Origin: Actinocorallia longicatena
GTDB lineage: Bacteria; Actinomycetota; Actinomycetes; Streptosporangiales; Streptosporangiaceae
Length of the DNA stretch: 64,000 nt
Direction: 5' to 3'
NCBI RefSeq assembly: GCF_039534125.1
Contig: NZ_BAAAUV010000009.1
Coordinates: 124,001 to 188,000 of the forward strand
A model generated the notes under the pieces. That model did no database searches. It was not told the origin of the DNA and was given only the letters and a program-made list of their open reading frames with translations. Made by a program: the position numbers and the translations under genes. The number at the start of each line of letters is the position of its first letter. The first letter of the stretch is position 1. Positions 42,157 through 51,037 of the stretch are shown here, piece by piece.

Positions 42157-43591
42157 ATCCGCTCTCCTTGAACTCGAAGTCGGCCCCGTGGGGCACGGTG
42201 GCTTCTGCGTGGCCCGGCACGAGGGGCAGGTCGTCTTCGTACGGCACGCCCTGCCCGGTGAGACCGTCCGGGCCCGGGTGACCGAGGAGACGAAGAACTT
42301 CCTGCGCGCCGACGCGGTGGAGATCCTCAAGGCCTCCCCCGACCGGCGCGAGGCCCCCTGCGAGTTCTCGGGGCCAGGCCGCTGCGGCGGCTGCGACTGG
42401 CAGCACGCCACCCCCGAGGCGCAGCGGCGCCTCAAGAGCGACGTGGTCAAGGAGCAGCTCCAGCGCCTCGCCGGGATCTCCCGCGAGGTCCACGTCGAGG
42501 AGGTGGCCGTACCGGTCCTCTACACCGAGGACGGCGAGCCCATCGCCTCCCCGCCCGGCCTCGGCTGGCGCACCCGCGTGCAGTTCGCGGTCGGCGAGGA
42601 CGGCGGCGTGGGGCTGCGCAAGAGCCGCTCCCACGACATCGAGTACATCGACCGCTGCCTGATCGCCCATCCCGGCACCGAGCAGATCGGTGTCGAGCGC
42701 CAGCTGTGGAAGAACGCCGCGGGCGTCGAGGCCATCGTCTCGGCCGGGACCGGTGACCGGCTGGTCGTGATCACCGAGCCGAAGGGGCGCAACCGCCGCC
42801 CCACGAAGATCCCGACGCTGGACGTCCCGGTGCGGATCGTCAAGCCCGACCGCCCCGAGCGGTTCACCCCCCAGCAGCCCGGCAAGGCCCAGGGCGGCAA
42901 GCCCCAGCCCGGACGGCCGCAGCCGCGCAAGGCCGTGACCCCGTTCGTCCGTGAGGAGGCCGCAGGACGCCTGTGGCAGGTCACGGGCTCGGGATTCTGG
43001 CAGGTGCACCCCGCGGCCGCCGAGACGCTCGTCAAGGCCGTCATGGACGCGCTGGAGCCCCGCTCGGGCGAGATCGCGCTCGACCTCTACTGCGGGGTGG
43101 GCCTGTTCGCCGGCGTCCTGGCCGAGCGGGTCGGCCGCGACGGCCTCGTGATCGGCGTCGAGACCGGCAACCAGGCCGTCCGGGACGCCAAGTTCAACCT
43201 GAAGGACCTGGCGAACGTCAGCATCGAGCAGGGCAAGGTCGAGGACGTGATCGCGGCGCTGGAGTTCGGCCAGGCCCGTCCCGAGCGCCCCCAGCGCGGC
43301 GCCCAGCCCAAGCGCGGCGCGGCCCAGGGCCACCGCGGCGGCTCCCGCGTCCGCGGCGCCGACATCACCGTCCTGGACCCGCCCCGCACGGGCGCGGGCG
43401 AGAAGGTCGTCGACGAGATCGCCCGCCGCACCAACCGCAAGATCGCCTATGTGTCCTGCGACCCGGCGACCCTGGCACGCGACCTGAAGTACTTCTCCAC
43501 CCGCGGCTGGGTCCTGGAGACCCTGCGCGCCTTCGACCTGTTCCCCAACACCAGCCACGTCGAGTGCGTGGCCTCCCTGATCAGGGGCTAG
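42149..43591 (+). CDS. TRAM-domain RNA m5U-type methyltransferase (TrmA/RumA family)
   Basis: The 480-residue protein has an N-terminal TRAM RNA-binding domain (1-60), an iron-sulfur cysteine set (C71, C79, C82, C170), a SAM motif D-L-Y-C-G-V-G-L-F-A-G, the catalytic Cys437 in V-S-C-D-P-A-T-L and the general base Glu472 in H-V-E-C-V. It should methylate C5 of uridine in rRNA or tRNA. Two basic Gly/Pro/Gln/Arg-rich inserts (about 246-272 and 372-403) interrupt the catalytic domain and may bind RNA. GTG 42149 overlaps the importer stop. Its stop codon lies inside a tandem repeat. Confidence 0.9.
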   Translation: MTESALLELEVGPVGHGGFCVARHEGQVVFVRHALPGETVRARVTEETKNFLRADAVEILKASPDRREAPCEFSGPGRCGGCDWQHATPEAQRRLKSDVVKEQLQRLAGISREVHVEEVAVPVLYTEDGEPIASPPGLGWRTRVQFAVGEDGGVGLRKSRSHDIEYIDRCLIAHPGTEQIGVERQLWKNAAGVEAIVSAGTGDRLVVITEPKGRNRRPTKIPTLDVPVRIVKPDRPERFTPQQPGKAQGGKPQPGRPQPRKAVTPFVREEAAGRLWQVTGSGFWQVHPAAAETLVKAVMDALEPRSGEIALDLYCGVGLFAGVLAERVGRDGLVIGVETGNQAVRDAKFNLKDLANVSIEQGKVEDVIAALEFGQARPERPQRGAQPKRGAAQGHRGGSRVRGADITVLDPPRTGAGEKVVDEIARRTNRKIAYVSCDPATLARDLKYFSTRGWVLETLRAFDLFPNTSHVECVASLIRG

Positions 43592-43635
43592 CTGGTCAGG
43601 GGCTAGCTGGTCAGGGCTAGCCGCTCAGGGGCTAG
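43581..43635. repeat. 15-bp tandem repeat spanning two convergent stop codons
   Basis: TCAGGGGCTAGCTGG occurs at 43581-43595 and 43596-43610, then a variant TCAGGGCTAGCCGC at 43611-43624 and a partial TCAGGGGCTAG at 43625-43635. The TAG stop of the methyltransferase (43589-43591) and the TAG stop of DUF3159 (43634-43632) both fall within repeat units. Confidence 0.9.
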
Positions 43636-44324
43636 TCCTCGCCGGTCAGTTTCTCGGCGGTCTCGGCCGGGCTCTCCGCGAGGGGGGTCCGGCCGCGGGT
43701 CAGCACCCAGATCATGGCCGCGAACGAGGCGACCTGGAGCGGCCAGCCCAGGACGATCTTGGATGTGCCCAGCCAGCCGACGTGGTCGGCGAGGTAGAGG
43801 GGGTACTGGACGGCGACCCGGACGGCGCAGGGGATGATCATCAGCCAGGTGAGCTTGGAGCAGAGCCGGACGATCGCCGGGTCCTTGCGCCAGGCCGTGG
43901 GATCACCGGTGACCGAGCCGATGATGAAGCCGACGACGGGCCAGCGGACCAGGATCGAGATCGTCATGCCGACGGCGTAGGCGGCGTTGTAGTAGATCCC
44001 GGGCAGGAAGGCGTCGCCCGCCTTGCCCGAGCGGAGCGCGAAAACCGCGGCGATGCCGATGCCGACGAGGCTGTTCAGGACGAACTGCGGCGTCGACTTC
44101 TGGGAGATCCGGACGGCCAGCAGGATCAGGGCCGTGCCCACCCCGGCGACGATCGACAGCCTGAGGTTGTGGGTGATCATCCACCCGAGGGTGAAGGCGA
44201 TCGTGGGCACCGCGCCCTCGATCGTGCCGCGCACACCGCCGAGAGCCTTGCTCAGCTGTTCGCGGACGACGGCTTCCACCGTCTGTCGCGCTTTCTCGTC
44301 GGCGTTGATGGCGGCCTCGGTCAC
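43632..44324 (-). CDS. DUF3159 integral membrane protein
   Basis: The 230-residue protein has a hydrophilic N-terminus (about 45 residues) and five or six transmembrane helices, with the DUF3159 hallmark R-W-P-V-V-G-F-I-I-G and K-L-T-W near the third quarter. It resembles Mycobacterium tuberculosis Rv2693c, in the same gene neighbourhood. Function is unknown. GTG 44324 overlaps the OB-fold gene stop. Confidence 0.88.
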   Translation of the reverse strand: MTEAAINADEKARQTVEAVVREQLSKALGGVRGTIEGAVPTIAFTLGWMITHNLRLSIVAGVGTALILLAVRISQKSTPQFVLNSLVGIGIAAVFALRSGKAGDAFLPGIYYNAAYAVGMTISILVRWPVVGFIIGSVTGDPTAWRKDPAIVRLCSKLTWLMIIPCAVRVAVQYPLYLADHVGWLGTSKIVLGWPLQVASFAAMIWVLTRGRTPLAESPAETAEKLTGED

Positions 44325-44704
44325 GTAGTCCCTCTGAGCTCATATCGGGGATTGAAGATGACCTTGCGCCCGTCCTGGACGGAGACGAGGCCCTCGGCCC
44401 GCAGTCTACGGCCCGGCTCGATCCCGGCGATGCGCCTGCGGCCGAGCCAGACGAGGTTGACCACGTCCGTGCCGTCGTACAGTTCGGCTTCGAGGGCGGG
44501 GGCTCCGCCGCGGGGCCGCAAGGTCACCGTACGTAGCGTACCCGCCACCTGGGCCCGGCTGCGTCCACCGCAGTTCTTGATCGGGGTGGCGCCCTCGGCT
44601 CCGGTGTCCTTCTGCAGCTCCTCGGCCTCGAGCTCCTCCTTGGTGGAGGCCAGGCGCTTGAGGAAGCGTCGCAACCCGCCTGATTCCGTGGCCGTGTCGT
44701 CCAT
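44321..44704 (-). CDS. OB-fold nucleic-acid-binding protein
   Basis: The 127-residue protein has an acidic helical N-terminus (T-K-E-E-L-E-A-E-E-L) and a C-terminal OB fold (about 50-127) with V-A-G-T-L-R-T-V-T-L and L-Y-D-G-T-D-V-V-N-L-V-W-L-G. It matches the Rv2694c-type family in this syntenic block. A role with RNA or single-stranded DNA is inferred from the fold only. Confidence 0.85.
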   Translation of the reverse strand: MDDTATESGGLRRFLKRLASTKEELEAEELQKDTGAEGATPIKNCGGRSRAQVAGTLRTVTLRPRGGAPALEAELYDGTDVVNLVWLGRRRIAGIEPGRRLRAEGLVSVQDGRKVIFNPRYELRGTT

Positions 44705-44738
44705 GATTCACACGGTACGCCATGGACATCCCGCCCGC

Positions 44739-45926
44739 CTATGCGCCGGGAGTCTGTTCCACCACACGCAGGAGCCTGATCCGACCGGCCAGCGAGACGG
44801 CCAGCGCCACGGCCCCGCCGATGCCCGCACCGGCCAGCGAGGCCCTGGTCCCGGCGTGGTCCTGGACGATCCCCGCGAGCGCCGAACCGGCCGACACCCC
44901 CACCGTCATCGCGGCGATGATCCAGGCGAACGCCTCGGTCACGGTGCCGCGCGGGGCCAGCGGCTCGACCATCCCGAAGCTGCACGCCAGGGTCGGGGCG
45001 AGGAAGACGCCCGACCCGAACGCCAGCAGCAGCATGACCGGGAGACCGGGGGTCAGCATCAGCAGGGAGTAACCGGCGGTGAGACCGGCGAAGAGGTAGG
45101 GCAGCCGGTCCTCGGGCGCTCCGCTCCAGTTCCGCGAGCCGTAGAACAGGCCCCCTGCGAGCGCCCCCGAGGCGTTGGTGGCCATCAGCCAGCCCGCGGC
45201 GGAGGCGTGGCCGATCTCCTCGGCGTAGGCGACCATCGCGACGTTGAAGACGCCCAGGCTGAGGCCGATGAAGCCGAGCGCCGCCAGCAGCACCCGCAGC
45301 CCCCGGGAGCGCAGCGCGCCCGCCCAGTCGCCCGAGTGCGGGGCGCCCTTCCAGGCCCGCGACGGTCCCGACGTGGCGACGACCAGGCTGCCCGCGATCC
45401 CCAGCAGTGCGGTGAGGTAGAGCGGCGCGGTGTCGGAGACCAGGGCGGAGGCGATCACCAGCAGCGGCCCGAGGGTGAACAGGAGCTCCTGAGCGGCGGC
45501 GTCCATCGCGTAGGCGGCCTGCACCTGCGCCGGTTCCTTGAGGACGGCCGGCCACAGCGCCCGCAGCCCCGGCTCCAGCGGCGGGGTGAAGAACCCCGCG
45601 ACGATCACCGCCAGCGCTGCCGGGACGGGAGCGTTGACGCCGAGCAGGGCGAAGGAGACGAAGCCCGCCGCGGCCAGCACCGAGCTGACCAGGAGGACCG
45701 GCGGCTGGCCGTAGCGGTCCATGAGCCGCCCGAGGACGGGCTGGCCCGCGACGGCGAGCCCGTTCAGCGCCGCCAGCGTGCCGGCGAGGGCGTAGCTGCC
45801 GCCGTGGCCGCGGGTGAACAGGACGATCGCGAGCACGCCCATCCCGTTGGGCAGACGGCCCAGAAGGGTGCCGCCCAGCAGTCTGGCGGCATAGGGTGCC
45901 CGCAGCAGTTCCCGGTAGACCCGCAT
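44739..45926 (-). CDS. MFS transporter, DHA1-like
   Basis: The 395-residue protein has about 12 predicted helices and the loop motif G-R-L-M-D-R-Y-G-Q near residue 66. ATG 45926 with GAGGAC upstream is chosen over TTG 45932. It is divergent from a LacI regulator with two 14-base operator-like sites between them, so it may move a sugar-like molecule or be induced by one. The substrate is unknown. Confidence 0.85.
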   Translation of the reverse strand: MRVYRELLRAPYAARLLGGTLLGRLPNGMGVLAIVLFTRGHGGSYALAGTLAALNGLAVAGQPVLGRLMDRYGQPPVLLVSSVLAAAGFVSFALLGVNAPVPAALAVIVAGFFTPPLEPGLRALWPAVLKEPAQVQAAYAMDAAAQELLFTLGPLLVIASALVSDTAPLYLTALLGIAGSLVVATSGPSRAWKGAPHSGDWAGALRSRGLRVLLAALGFIGLSLGVFNVAMVAYAEEIGHASAAGWLMATNASGALAGGLFYGSRNWSGAPEDRLPYLFAGLTAGYSLLMLTPGLPVMLLLAFGSGVFLAPTLACSFGMVEPLAPRGTVTEAFAWIIAAMTVGVSAGSALAGIVQDHAGTRASLAGAGIGGAVALAVSLAGRIRLLRVVEQTPGA

Positions 45927-45949
45927 CTTCAATGTCCTCGTCCATCAGG

Positions 45950-45985
45950 GTAATACGTATGACTAGACTGGGTGATACGCATAAC
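45950..45985. promoter_or_regulatory. Paired dyad operators between the MFS gene and lacI
   Basis: GTAATACGTATGAC (45950-45963) and GTGATACGCATAAC (45972-45985) are near-palindromic direct repeats 22 bases apart, two helical turns, so bound dimers would sit on one face of the DNA. Confidence 0.7.
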
Positions 45986-46028
45986 TTCATCCTGTTCGGG
46001 ATCTACTCTAAAGGGCGGAAGGAGACCG

Positions 46029-47009
46029 ATGACGCCCGCTGGACCCGCCCCCGCTTCTCCGCCCACGAGCAAGGACGTGGCGGCCGAGGCCGGAGTCTCC
46101 CAGTCCACGGTGTCGATGGTCCTTTCGGGCAAATGGCCCGGACGGGTGTCGGCGAGCACCGCGCAGACCGTCCGGGAGGCCGCCGAGCGCCTCGGTTACC
46201 GGCCGAATCCGGCCGCGCGGAATCTGCGGCTCGGCCGCACCCGCACGATCCTCCTGGTGATCCCGACCCTGACCGCGCCGTTCTTCGCCGCCGTCTACAC
46301 GGGGGCCGCGCGGGTCGCCAACGAGGCCGGTTTCAGCCTGGTGATCTTCCCCTGGCCGATCATCCCCGACGGCCCGTTCCGGGTCCCGCACGAGGCGATC
46401 GACGGGATGCTGGCCTCCTCCATGGCCGAGGACTCCCTCGCCGGGCCCAGGCCCGTCCCGCTGGTCATGCTCGACTCCGACCCCGAGGGCACCGCGCCGG
46501 CCGTCAACTTCGACATCGAGGGCGCGGTCCGCGATCTGACCGCCCATCTGTTCGCCCTCGGCCACCGCCGGATCGGCCATCTCGCCGCCGCCATCGACGC
46601 CTGGACCTTCCAGCGCCGCGCCTCCGCCCTCGACGCGGCCGTGGAGGACCTCGTCCGGGTCTTCGCGCCCATCGCGATCTCGACGGGCTACGAGGCCGCC
46701 TACGAGCTCCTGTCGCGTCCCGACCGGCCCACCGCGCTGGTCTGCGACGACGACACCCTCGCGGTCGGCGCGCACAAGGCCGCCTCCGCCCTGGGCCTGA
46801 ACGTGCCGGGCGACCTGTCGATCACCGGCTTCGACGACCTGGTCCTGGCCGAGGCCCTCGACCTCACGACCGTCCACCTGCCGGCCGAGGAGCTGGGCGC
46901 CCAGGCGATGACGGCCCTGCTCGACCTGCTCCAGGGCCGCAGCCCGGCCCGTCCCGTCCTGCCCGCCGAGCTCGTCGTCCGCCGCTCCACCGGCCGCGTG
47001 GAACTCTAG
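46029..47009 (+). CDS. LacI-family transcriptional regulator
   Basis: The 326-residue protein has the LacI helix-turn-helix after a 12-residue Pro/Ala leader (S-K-D-V-A-A-E-A-G-V-S-Q-S-T-V-S-M-V-L-S-G) and an effector domain ending near G-F-D-D. ATG 46029 has AAGGAGA upstream. Its TAG stop shares a CTAG with the convergent kdpE stop. It probably regulates the divergent MFS gene and itself through the sites at 45950-45985, not the kdp genes. Confidence 0.9.
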   Translation: MTPAGPAPASPPTSKDVAAEAGVSQSTVSMVLSGKWPGRVSASTAQTVREAAERLGYRPNPAARNLRLGRTRTILLVIPTLTAPFFAAVYTGAARVANEAGFSLVIFPWPIIPDGPFRVPHEAIDGMLASSMAEDSLAGPRPVPLVMLDSDPEGTAPAVNFDIEGAVRDLTAHLFALGHRRIGHLAAAIDAWTFQRRASALDAAVEDLVRVFAPIAISTGYEAAYELLSRPDRPTALVCDDDTLAVGAHKAASALGLNVPGDLSITGFDDLVLAEALDLTTVHLPAEELGAQAMTALLDLLQGRSPARPVLPAELVVRRSTGRVEL

Positions 47010-47680
47010 GGCTCGAACCGGTAGCCCATGCCCGCCTCGGTGATCAGGTAGCGGGGGCGGGAGGGGTCGGGTTCGAGCTTGCGGCGGAGCTGGGCCAGGT
47101 AGACGCGCAGGTAGTTGGTCTCGGTCTCATAGGACGGGCCCCAGACCTCGCGCAGGAGCTGCCGCTGGCCGACCAGGCGTCCGGCGTTGCGGACCAGCAG
47201 TTCCAGGACGTGCCACTCGGTCGGGGTGAGCCGGACGTCCGCGCCGTCGCGGGTGATCCGCCGGGCGGCGAGGTCGACGGTGAAGGCCTCAGTGACGATC
47301 TTCGGGGCCTCCTCGACGGGCACCGACCGCCGGACCGCGGCCCGCAGCCTGGCCAGGAGCTCGTCCATCCCGAACGGCTTGGTCACGTAGTCGTCGGCCC
47401 CGGCGTCCAGGGCCGCGACCTTCTCCCCCGAGGCGTGCCTGGCCGACAGCACGATGATCGGGACGCTCAGCCAGCCGCGCAGCCCCTCGATCACCTCCAC
47501 GCCGTCCAGGTCGGGCAGGCCGAGGTCGAGGATCACCACGTCGGGATGGTGGCGGGAGGCCAGCTCCAGCGCGCTCCTGCCGTCGGGGGCGGTGTCCACC
47601 TCGTAGCCGCGGGCCTTCAGGTTGATCCGGAGCGCCCGAACGATCTGCGGTTCGTCGTCGACGACCAGCACCCGGGTCAT
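47006..47680 (-). CDS. kdpE: KdpE response regulator
   Basis: The 224-residue OmpR-type regulator has a receiver domain with D-D-E near 8-10, phospho-acceptor Asp in V-I-L-D-L-G-L-P-D and Lys in V-T-K-P-F, and a winged-helix DNA-binding domain. Its start overlaps kdpD by four bases. It activates kdpFABC under low potassium or osmotic stress. Confidence 0.95.
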   Translation of the reverse strand: MTRVLVVDDEPQIVRALRINLKARGYEVDTAPDGRSALELASRHHPDVVILDLGLPDLDGVEVIEGLRGWLSVPIIVLSARHASGEKVAALDAGADDYVTKPFGMDELLARLRAAVRRSVPVEEAPKIVTEAFTVDLAARRITRDGADVRLTPTEWHVLELLVRNAGRLVGQRQLLREVWGPSYETETNYLRVYLAQLRRKLEPDPSRPRYLITEAGMGYRFEP

Positions 47681-50211
47681 TCCGTGCTCACCTCTGGGCT
47701 CGGTTCCGGGCTCATTTCCGGCTCGCTTCGCTCACCCGGTGACGCTATCGGCACCGTGAACACCATGGTCAGCCCCCCTCCCGGGGTGTCCTGCGCGGTG
47801 AGGGAGCCGCCCACGGCCTCGGTCAGGCCGCGGGCGACGGCCAGCCCCAGCCCGACACCGGCCCCGCCGGGCGCGTCGCCGAGCCGCTGGAACGGGGCGA
47901 AGATCCGCTCCTTGTCGGCGTCGGCGACGCCGGGACCCCGGTCGGCGATCCTCAGCTCCAGATGGCCCGCGCCCTCGCTGCCGCTGACCAGGACGGGGCC
48001 CTCGCTGTGCCGCAGCGCGTTCGCGACCACGTTCGCGACGGCCCGTTCCAGCAGCCCGGGATCGGTGCTCACCTGCGGGAGCGTCTCCGGAACCTCGATC
48101 CGCAGCCGGCCGGGGGGCAACGGCAGGACGGCCTTGAGCACCACCTCGTCGAGCGGGACCGCCCGGGTGAGCGGCGCGACCACGCCGGTCCGCAGGCGGG
48201 TCATGTCGAGGAGATCGGCGACGAGGCCGTTGAGCTGGTCGGCCGACTCCTCGATGGTGGCCAGGAGATCGGCCTCGTCCGCGGCGTCCCAGACGACGTC
48301 CTGCTGGCGCAGGCTGCCCACCGAGGCCTTGATCGAGGCCAGCGGGGTCCGCAGGTCGTGCGAGACGGCCGCCAGCAGCGCGGTGCGGACCCGGTCGGCC
48401 TCGGCGAGGCTCCGCGCCCTGCCCGCCTCGGCGCGCAGCCGCCGCCGGTCGAGGGCGGCCTCGGCCTGGAACGCGAACGCCGACAGCACCCGCCGGTCGG
48501 AGGCGGGCAGGGTGCGGCCGCGCAGCGCCAGCAGGAGGTCGTCCGAGGCGGAGACCCTGACGTCGGCCTCCTCCGGGACCGCGCACGGCGTCCCGCCCGC
48601 GCGGGCGACGACGGTCCAGCCGTCCTCGCCCCGCTCCAGCATGGTCACCGACTCCAGGGAGAACGTCTCACGGACCTGCTCCAGCAGCGCCTCGACCGAC
48701 CGGTCGGAGCGCAGCGCCTCGGTCGACAGGTGGCTGAGCGTCGCGGCCTCGGCGCTCGCCCGGGCGGCCCTGCGCCGGTACCGGGCGGACAGGTCGACGA
48801 CCAGCGAGACGGCGACGGCGACCAGCAGCGACAGCAGCAGCGCGAGGAGGTTCTCGCCCGTGTCGATGTCGAGGGTGTGCAGCGGCGGGGTGAAGTACCA
48901 GTTGGCCAGGACGCCGCCCGCCAGCGCCGCGATCACCGCGGGCCACAGCCCGCCGACCAGCGCGACGCCGACCGCGACCGTCAGGTAGAGCAGCACGTCC
49001 GTGGTGAGGGCGAGCCGGTCGCTCAGCGGCACCAGCGCGAGGGTGAGCAGCGCGGGGCCGAGCACCGACAGCACGAAGCCCGCCGTGATCCTGCCCCTGC
49101 TCAGCGCCGACCGCGGCCGGGGGACGCGGCCCTTGCCCGCCTGGGCGTGGTTGACCATGTGGACGTCGATGTCGCCCGAGCCGTCGATGACCTGGCGGCC
49201 GACGCCCGCGCCGAACACGTACTGCCAGAGCGGCCTGCGGCTGGTGCCGACCACGATCTGGGTGGCGTTGACGCCGCGCGCGAACTCCAGCAGCGCGGTC
49301 GCCACGTCCTCCCCCGCGACCTGGTGGTAGGCGCCGCCGACGCTCTCGACCAGGGCCTGCTGTTCGGCGAGCCGGACGGGCGAGCCGCCGGTCAGCCCGT
49401 CGCCGCGGGCGACGTGGACGGCCACGAGGTCGCCCCGGCCCGACCTGGCGGCGATCCGCGCGGCCCGGCGGATCAGGGTGTCGCCCTCCGGCCCCCCGGT
49501 CAGCGCCACCACGATCCGCTCGCGCGCCTCCCAGGTGCGGGTGATGCCCTCCTGCTCCCGGTAGCGGGCCAGGCCCTCGTCGACCCGGTCGGCGACCCAC
49601 AGCAGCGCCAGCTCGCGCAGCGCGGTCAGGTTGCCGACCCGGAAGTAGTTCGACAGCGCCGCGTCGACCTTCTCCGCGGCGTAGACGTTCCCGTGCGCCA
49701 TGCGGCGGCGCAGCGACTCGGGTGACATGTCGACGAGCTCGAGCTGGCCGGCGGAGCGGACCACCCCGTCGGGGACGGTCTCGCGCTGCGGGATCCCGGT
49801 GATCTGCTCGACGACGTCGTTGAGGGACTCCAGGTGCTGCACGTTGACCGTGGAGATGACGTCGATGCCGGCCTTGAGCAGCTCCTCGACGTCCTGCCAG
49901 CGCTTGGCGTTGCGGCTTCCCGGCACGTTGGTGTGGGCGAGCTCGTCGACCAGCACGACGTCGGGGCGGCGGGCGAGGATCGCGTCGAGGTCCATCTCGG
50001 TGAAGCGCGACCCGCGGTGGAGCAGCTCGTGCCGGGGAACCTGCTCGAGCCCGGCAACGAGCTCCTCGGTCCTCGGCCGGCCGTGGTGCTCGACGAACCC
50101 GATGACGACGTCACCGCCCCGGTCCCGCCGGCGGTGGCCCTCCCCCAGCATCGCGAAGGTCTTGCCGACGCCGGGAGCCGCGCCCAGGTAGATCCGGAGT
50201 GTGCCACGCAT
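47677..50211 (-). CDS. kdpD: KdpD sensor histidine kinase
   Basis: The 844-residue protein has the N-terminal KdpD domain with Walker-like G-A-A-P-G-V-G-K-T at 10-18 and D-E-L-A-H-T-N, a universal-stress-protein domain (about 225-360), four membrane helices (about 385-480), a GAF-like region, H-box A-V-S-H-D-L-R-T-P-L and the GHKL domain (V-A-N-A-L-R-H-S, G-V-G-L-G-L). The start lies four bases after the kdpC stop, so sensor and pump are one operon. In the family it responds to low extracellular potassium and, through the USP domain, to c-di-AMP in some species. Confidence 0.95.
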   Translation of the reverse strand: MRGTLRIYLGAAPGVGKTFAMLGEGHRRRDRGGDVVIGFVEHHGRPRTEELVAGLEQVPRHELLHRGSRFTEMDLDAILARRPDVVLVDELAHTNVPGSRNAKRWQDVEELLKAGIDVISTVNVQHLESLNDVVEQITGIPQRETVPDGVVRSAGQLELVDMSPESLRRRMAHGNVYAAEKVDAALSNYFRVGNLTALRELALLWVADRVDEGLARYREQEGITRTWEARERIVVALTGGPEGDTLIRRAARIAARSGRGDLVAVHVARGDGLTGGSPVRLAEQQALVESVGGAYHQVAGEDVATALLEFARGVNATQIVVGTSRRPLWQYVFGAGVGRQVIDGSGDIDVHMVNHAQAGKGRVPRPRSALSRGRITAGFVLSVLGPALLTLALVPLSDRLALTTDVLLYLTVAVGVALVGGLWPAVIAALAGGVLANWYFTPPLHTLDIDTGENLLALLLSLLVAVAVSLVVDLSARYRRRAARASAEAATLSHLSTEALRSDRSVEALLEQVRETFSLESVTMLERGEDGWTVVARAGGTPCAVPEEADVRVSASDDLLLALRGRTLPASDRRVLSAFAFQAEAALDRRRLRAEAGRARSLAEADRVRTALLAAVSHDLRTPLASIKASVGSLRQQDVVWDAADEADLLATIEESADQLNGLVADLLDMTRLRTGVVAPLTRAVPLDEVVLKAVLPLPPGRLRIEVPETLPQVSTDPGLLERAVANVVANALRHSEGPVLVSGSEGAGHLELRIADRGPGVADADKERIFAPFQRLGDAPGGAGVGLGLAVARGLTEAVGGSLTAQDTPGGGLTMVFTVPIASPGERSEPEMSPEPSPEVSTE

Positions 50212-50215
50212 GGGT

Positions 50216-51037
50216 CTATTTCATCGTGTCGAGCGCGAGGTTGAGTTCCAGGACGTTCACCCGGGGCGAGCCGAGGAAGCCCAGGCCGCGCCCCGAGGTG
50301 TGGTCCTGCACGGCGTCCATGACCCGGGCGGGGGTCAGCCCGCGTGCCCTGGCGACGCGGGCGACCTGGATGCGGGCGTACTCGGGCGAGATGTGCGGGT
50401 CGAGCCCGGAGCCGCTCGCCGTCACCGCGTCGGCGGGCACCGCGGGCGTCCGGTCGGTGATCTTCACGGGGACGAGCCTCCCCGCGGCGGGCGAGGAGCC
50501 CTGCGGGGCGCAGATTACCTTGACGCCCTTGTACCGGACGATCGACGGCTGGTAGGGGCAGGGCTCGTTGACGCTGACCACCCTGGACGGGTGCGGGATC
50601 CGGCCGTCGGCGGTCCTCGGCCCGAACAGGGCGAGCGCCGCGCCGACCCCGCTGGGCAGGCAGTAGGGCCTGCTCCCGTCCACGCCCTCGCGACCGCCGA
50701 TGACCTTGCTGCGGGCGCACACGAGGGTCAGCAGGCTGGGCTGGTCCGGCCGGTCGACGATGCTCTCGGGACCGAGGTTGGACGCCCCCGACGCGGCCCC
50801 GTCGTAGTCGCCGGGACGCCCCTGGAAGTACCCGGCCTGCCCGGCGAAGTCCTGCCCGATCAGGCTGCTGCCGACCGTTTTTCCGTTCCTGGTCAGCTTC
50901 TGGCCGTCGGCCCGGTCGTTCAGGCCGGGGAGGCGGCCGACCACGAACACCGCGCACGGGTAGAGCACCCCGACCAGGACGGTCAGGGCGAGCAGCGCGC
51001 GGAGCGCGGCGAGATGCTGCCGGATCCAGACGGGCAT
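50216..51037 (-). CDS. kdpC: KdpC subunit with a four-cysteine insert
   Basis: The 273-residue subunit has one N-terminal helix (12-36), S-S-L-I-G-Q-D-F near 57-64, G-A-S-N-L-G near 84-89 and the C-terminal V-N-V-L-E-L-N-L-A-L-D. Compared with the usual 190-200 residues it holds about 75 extra residues (about 100-185) with Cys107, Cys126, Cys160 and Cys176, which would be outside the membrane and could form two disulfides. ATG 51037 shares one base with the kdpB stop. KdpC stabilises the KdpFABC complex and raises ATP affinity. Confidence 0.93.
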   Translation of the reverse strand: MPVWIRQHLAALRALLALTVLVGVLYPCAVFVVGRLPGLNDRADGQKLTRNGKTVGSSLIGQDFAGQAGYFQGRPGDYDGAASGASNLGPESIVDRPDQPSLLTLVCARSKVIGGREGVDGSRPYCLPSGVGAALALFGPRTADGRIPHPSRVVSVNEPCPYQPSIVRYKGVKVICAPQGSSPAAGRLVPVKITDRTPAVPADAVTASGSGLDPHISPEYARIQVARVARARGLTPARVMDAVQDHTSGRGLGFLGSPRVNVLELNLALDTMK

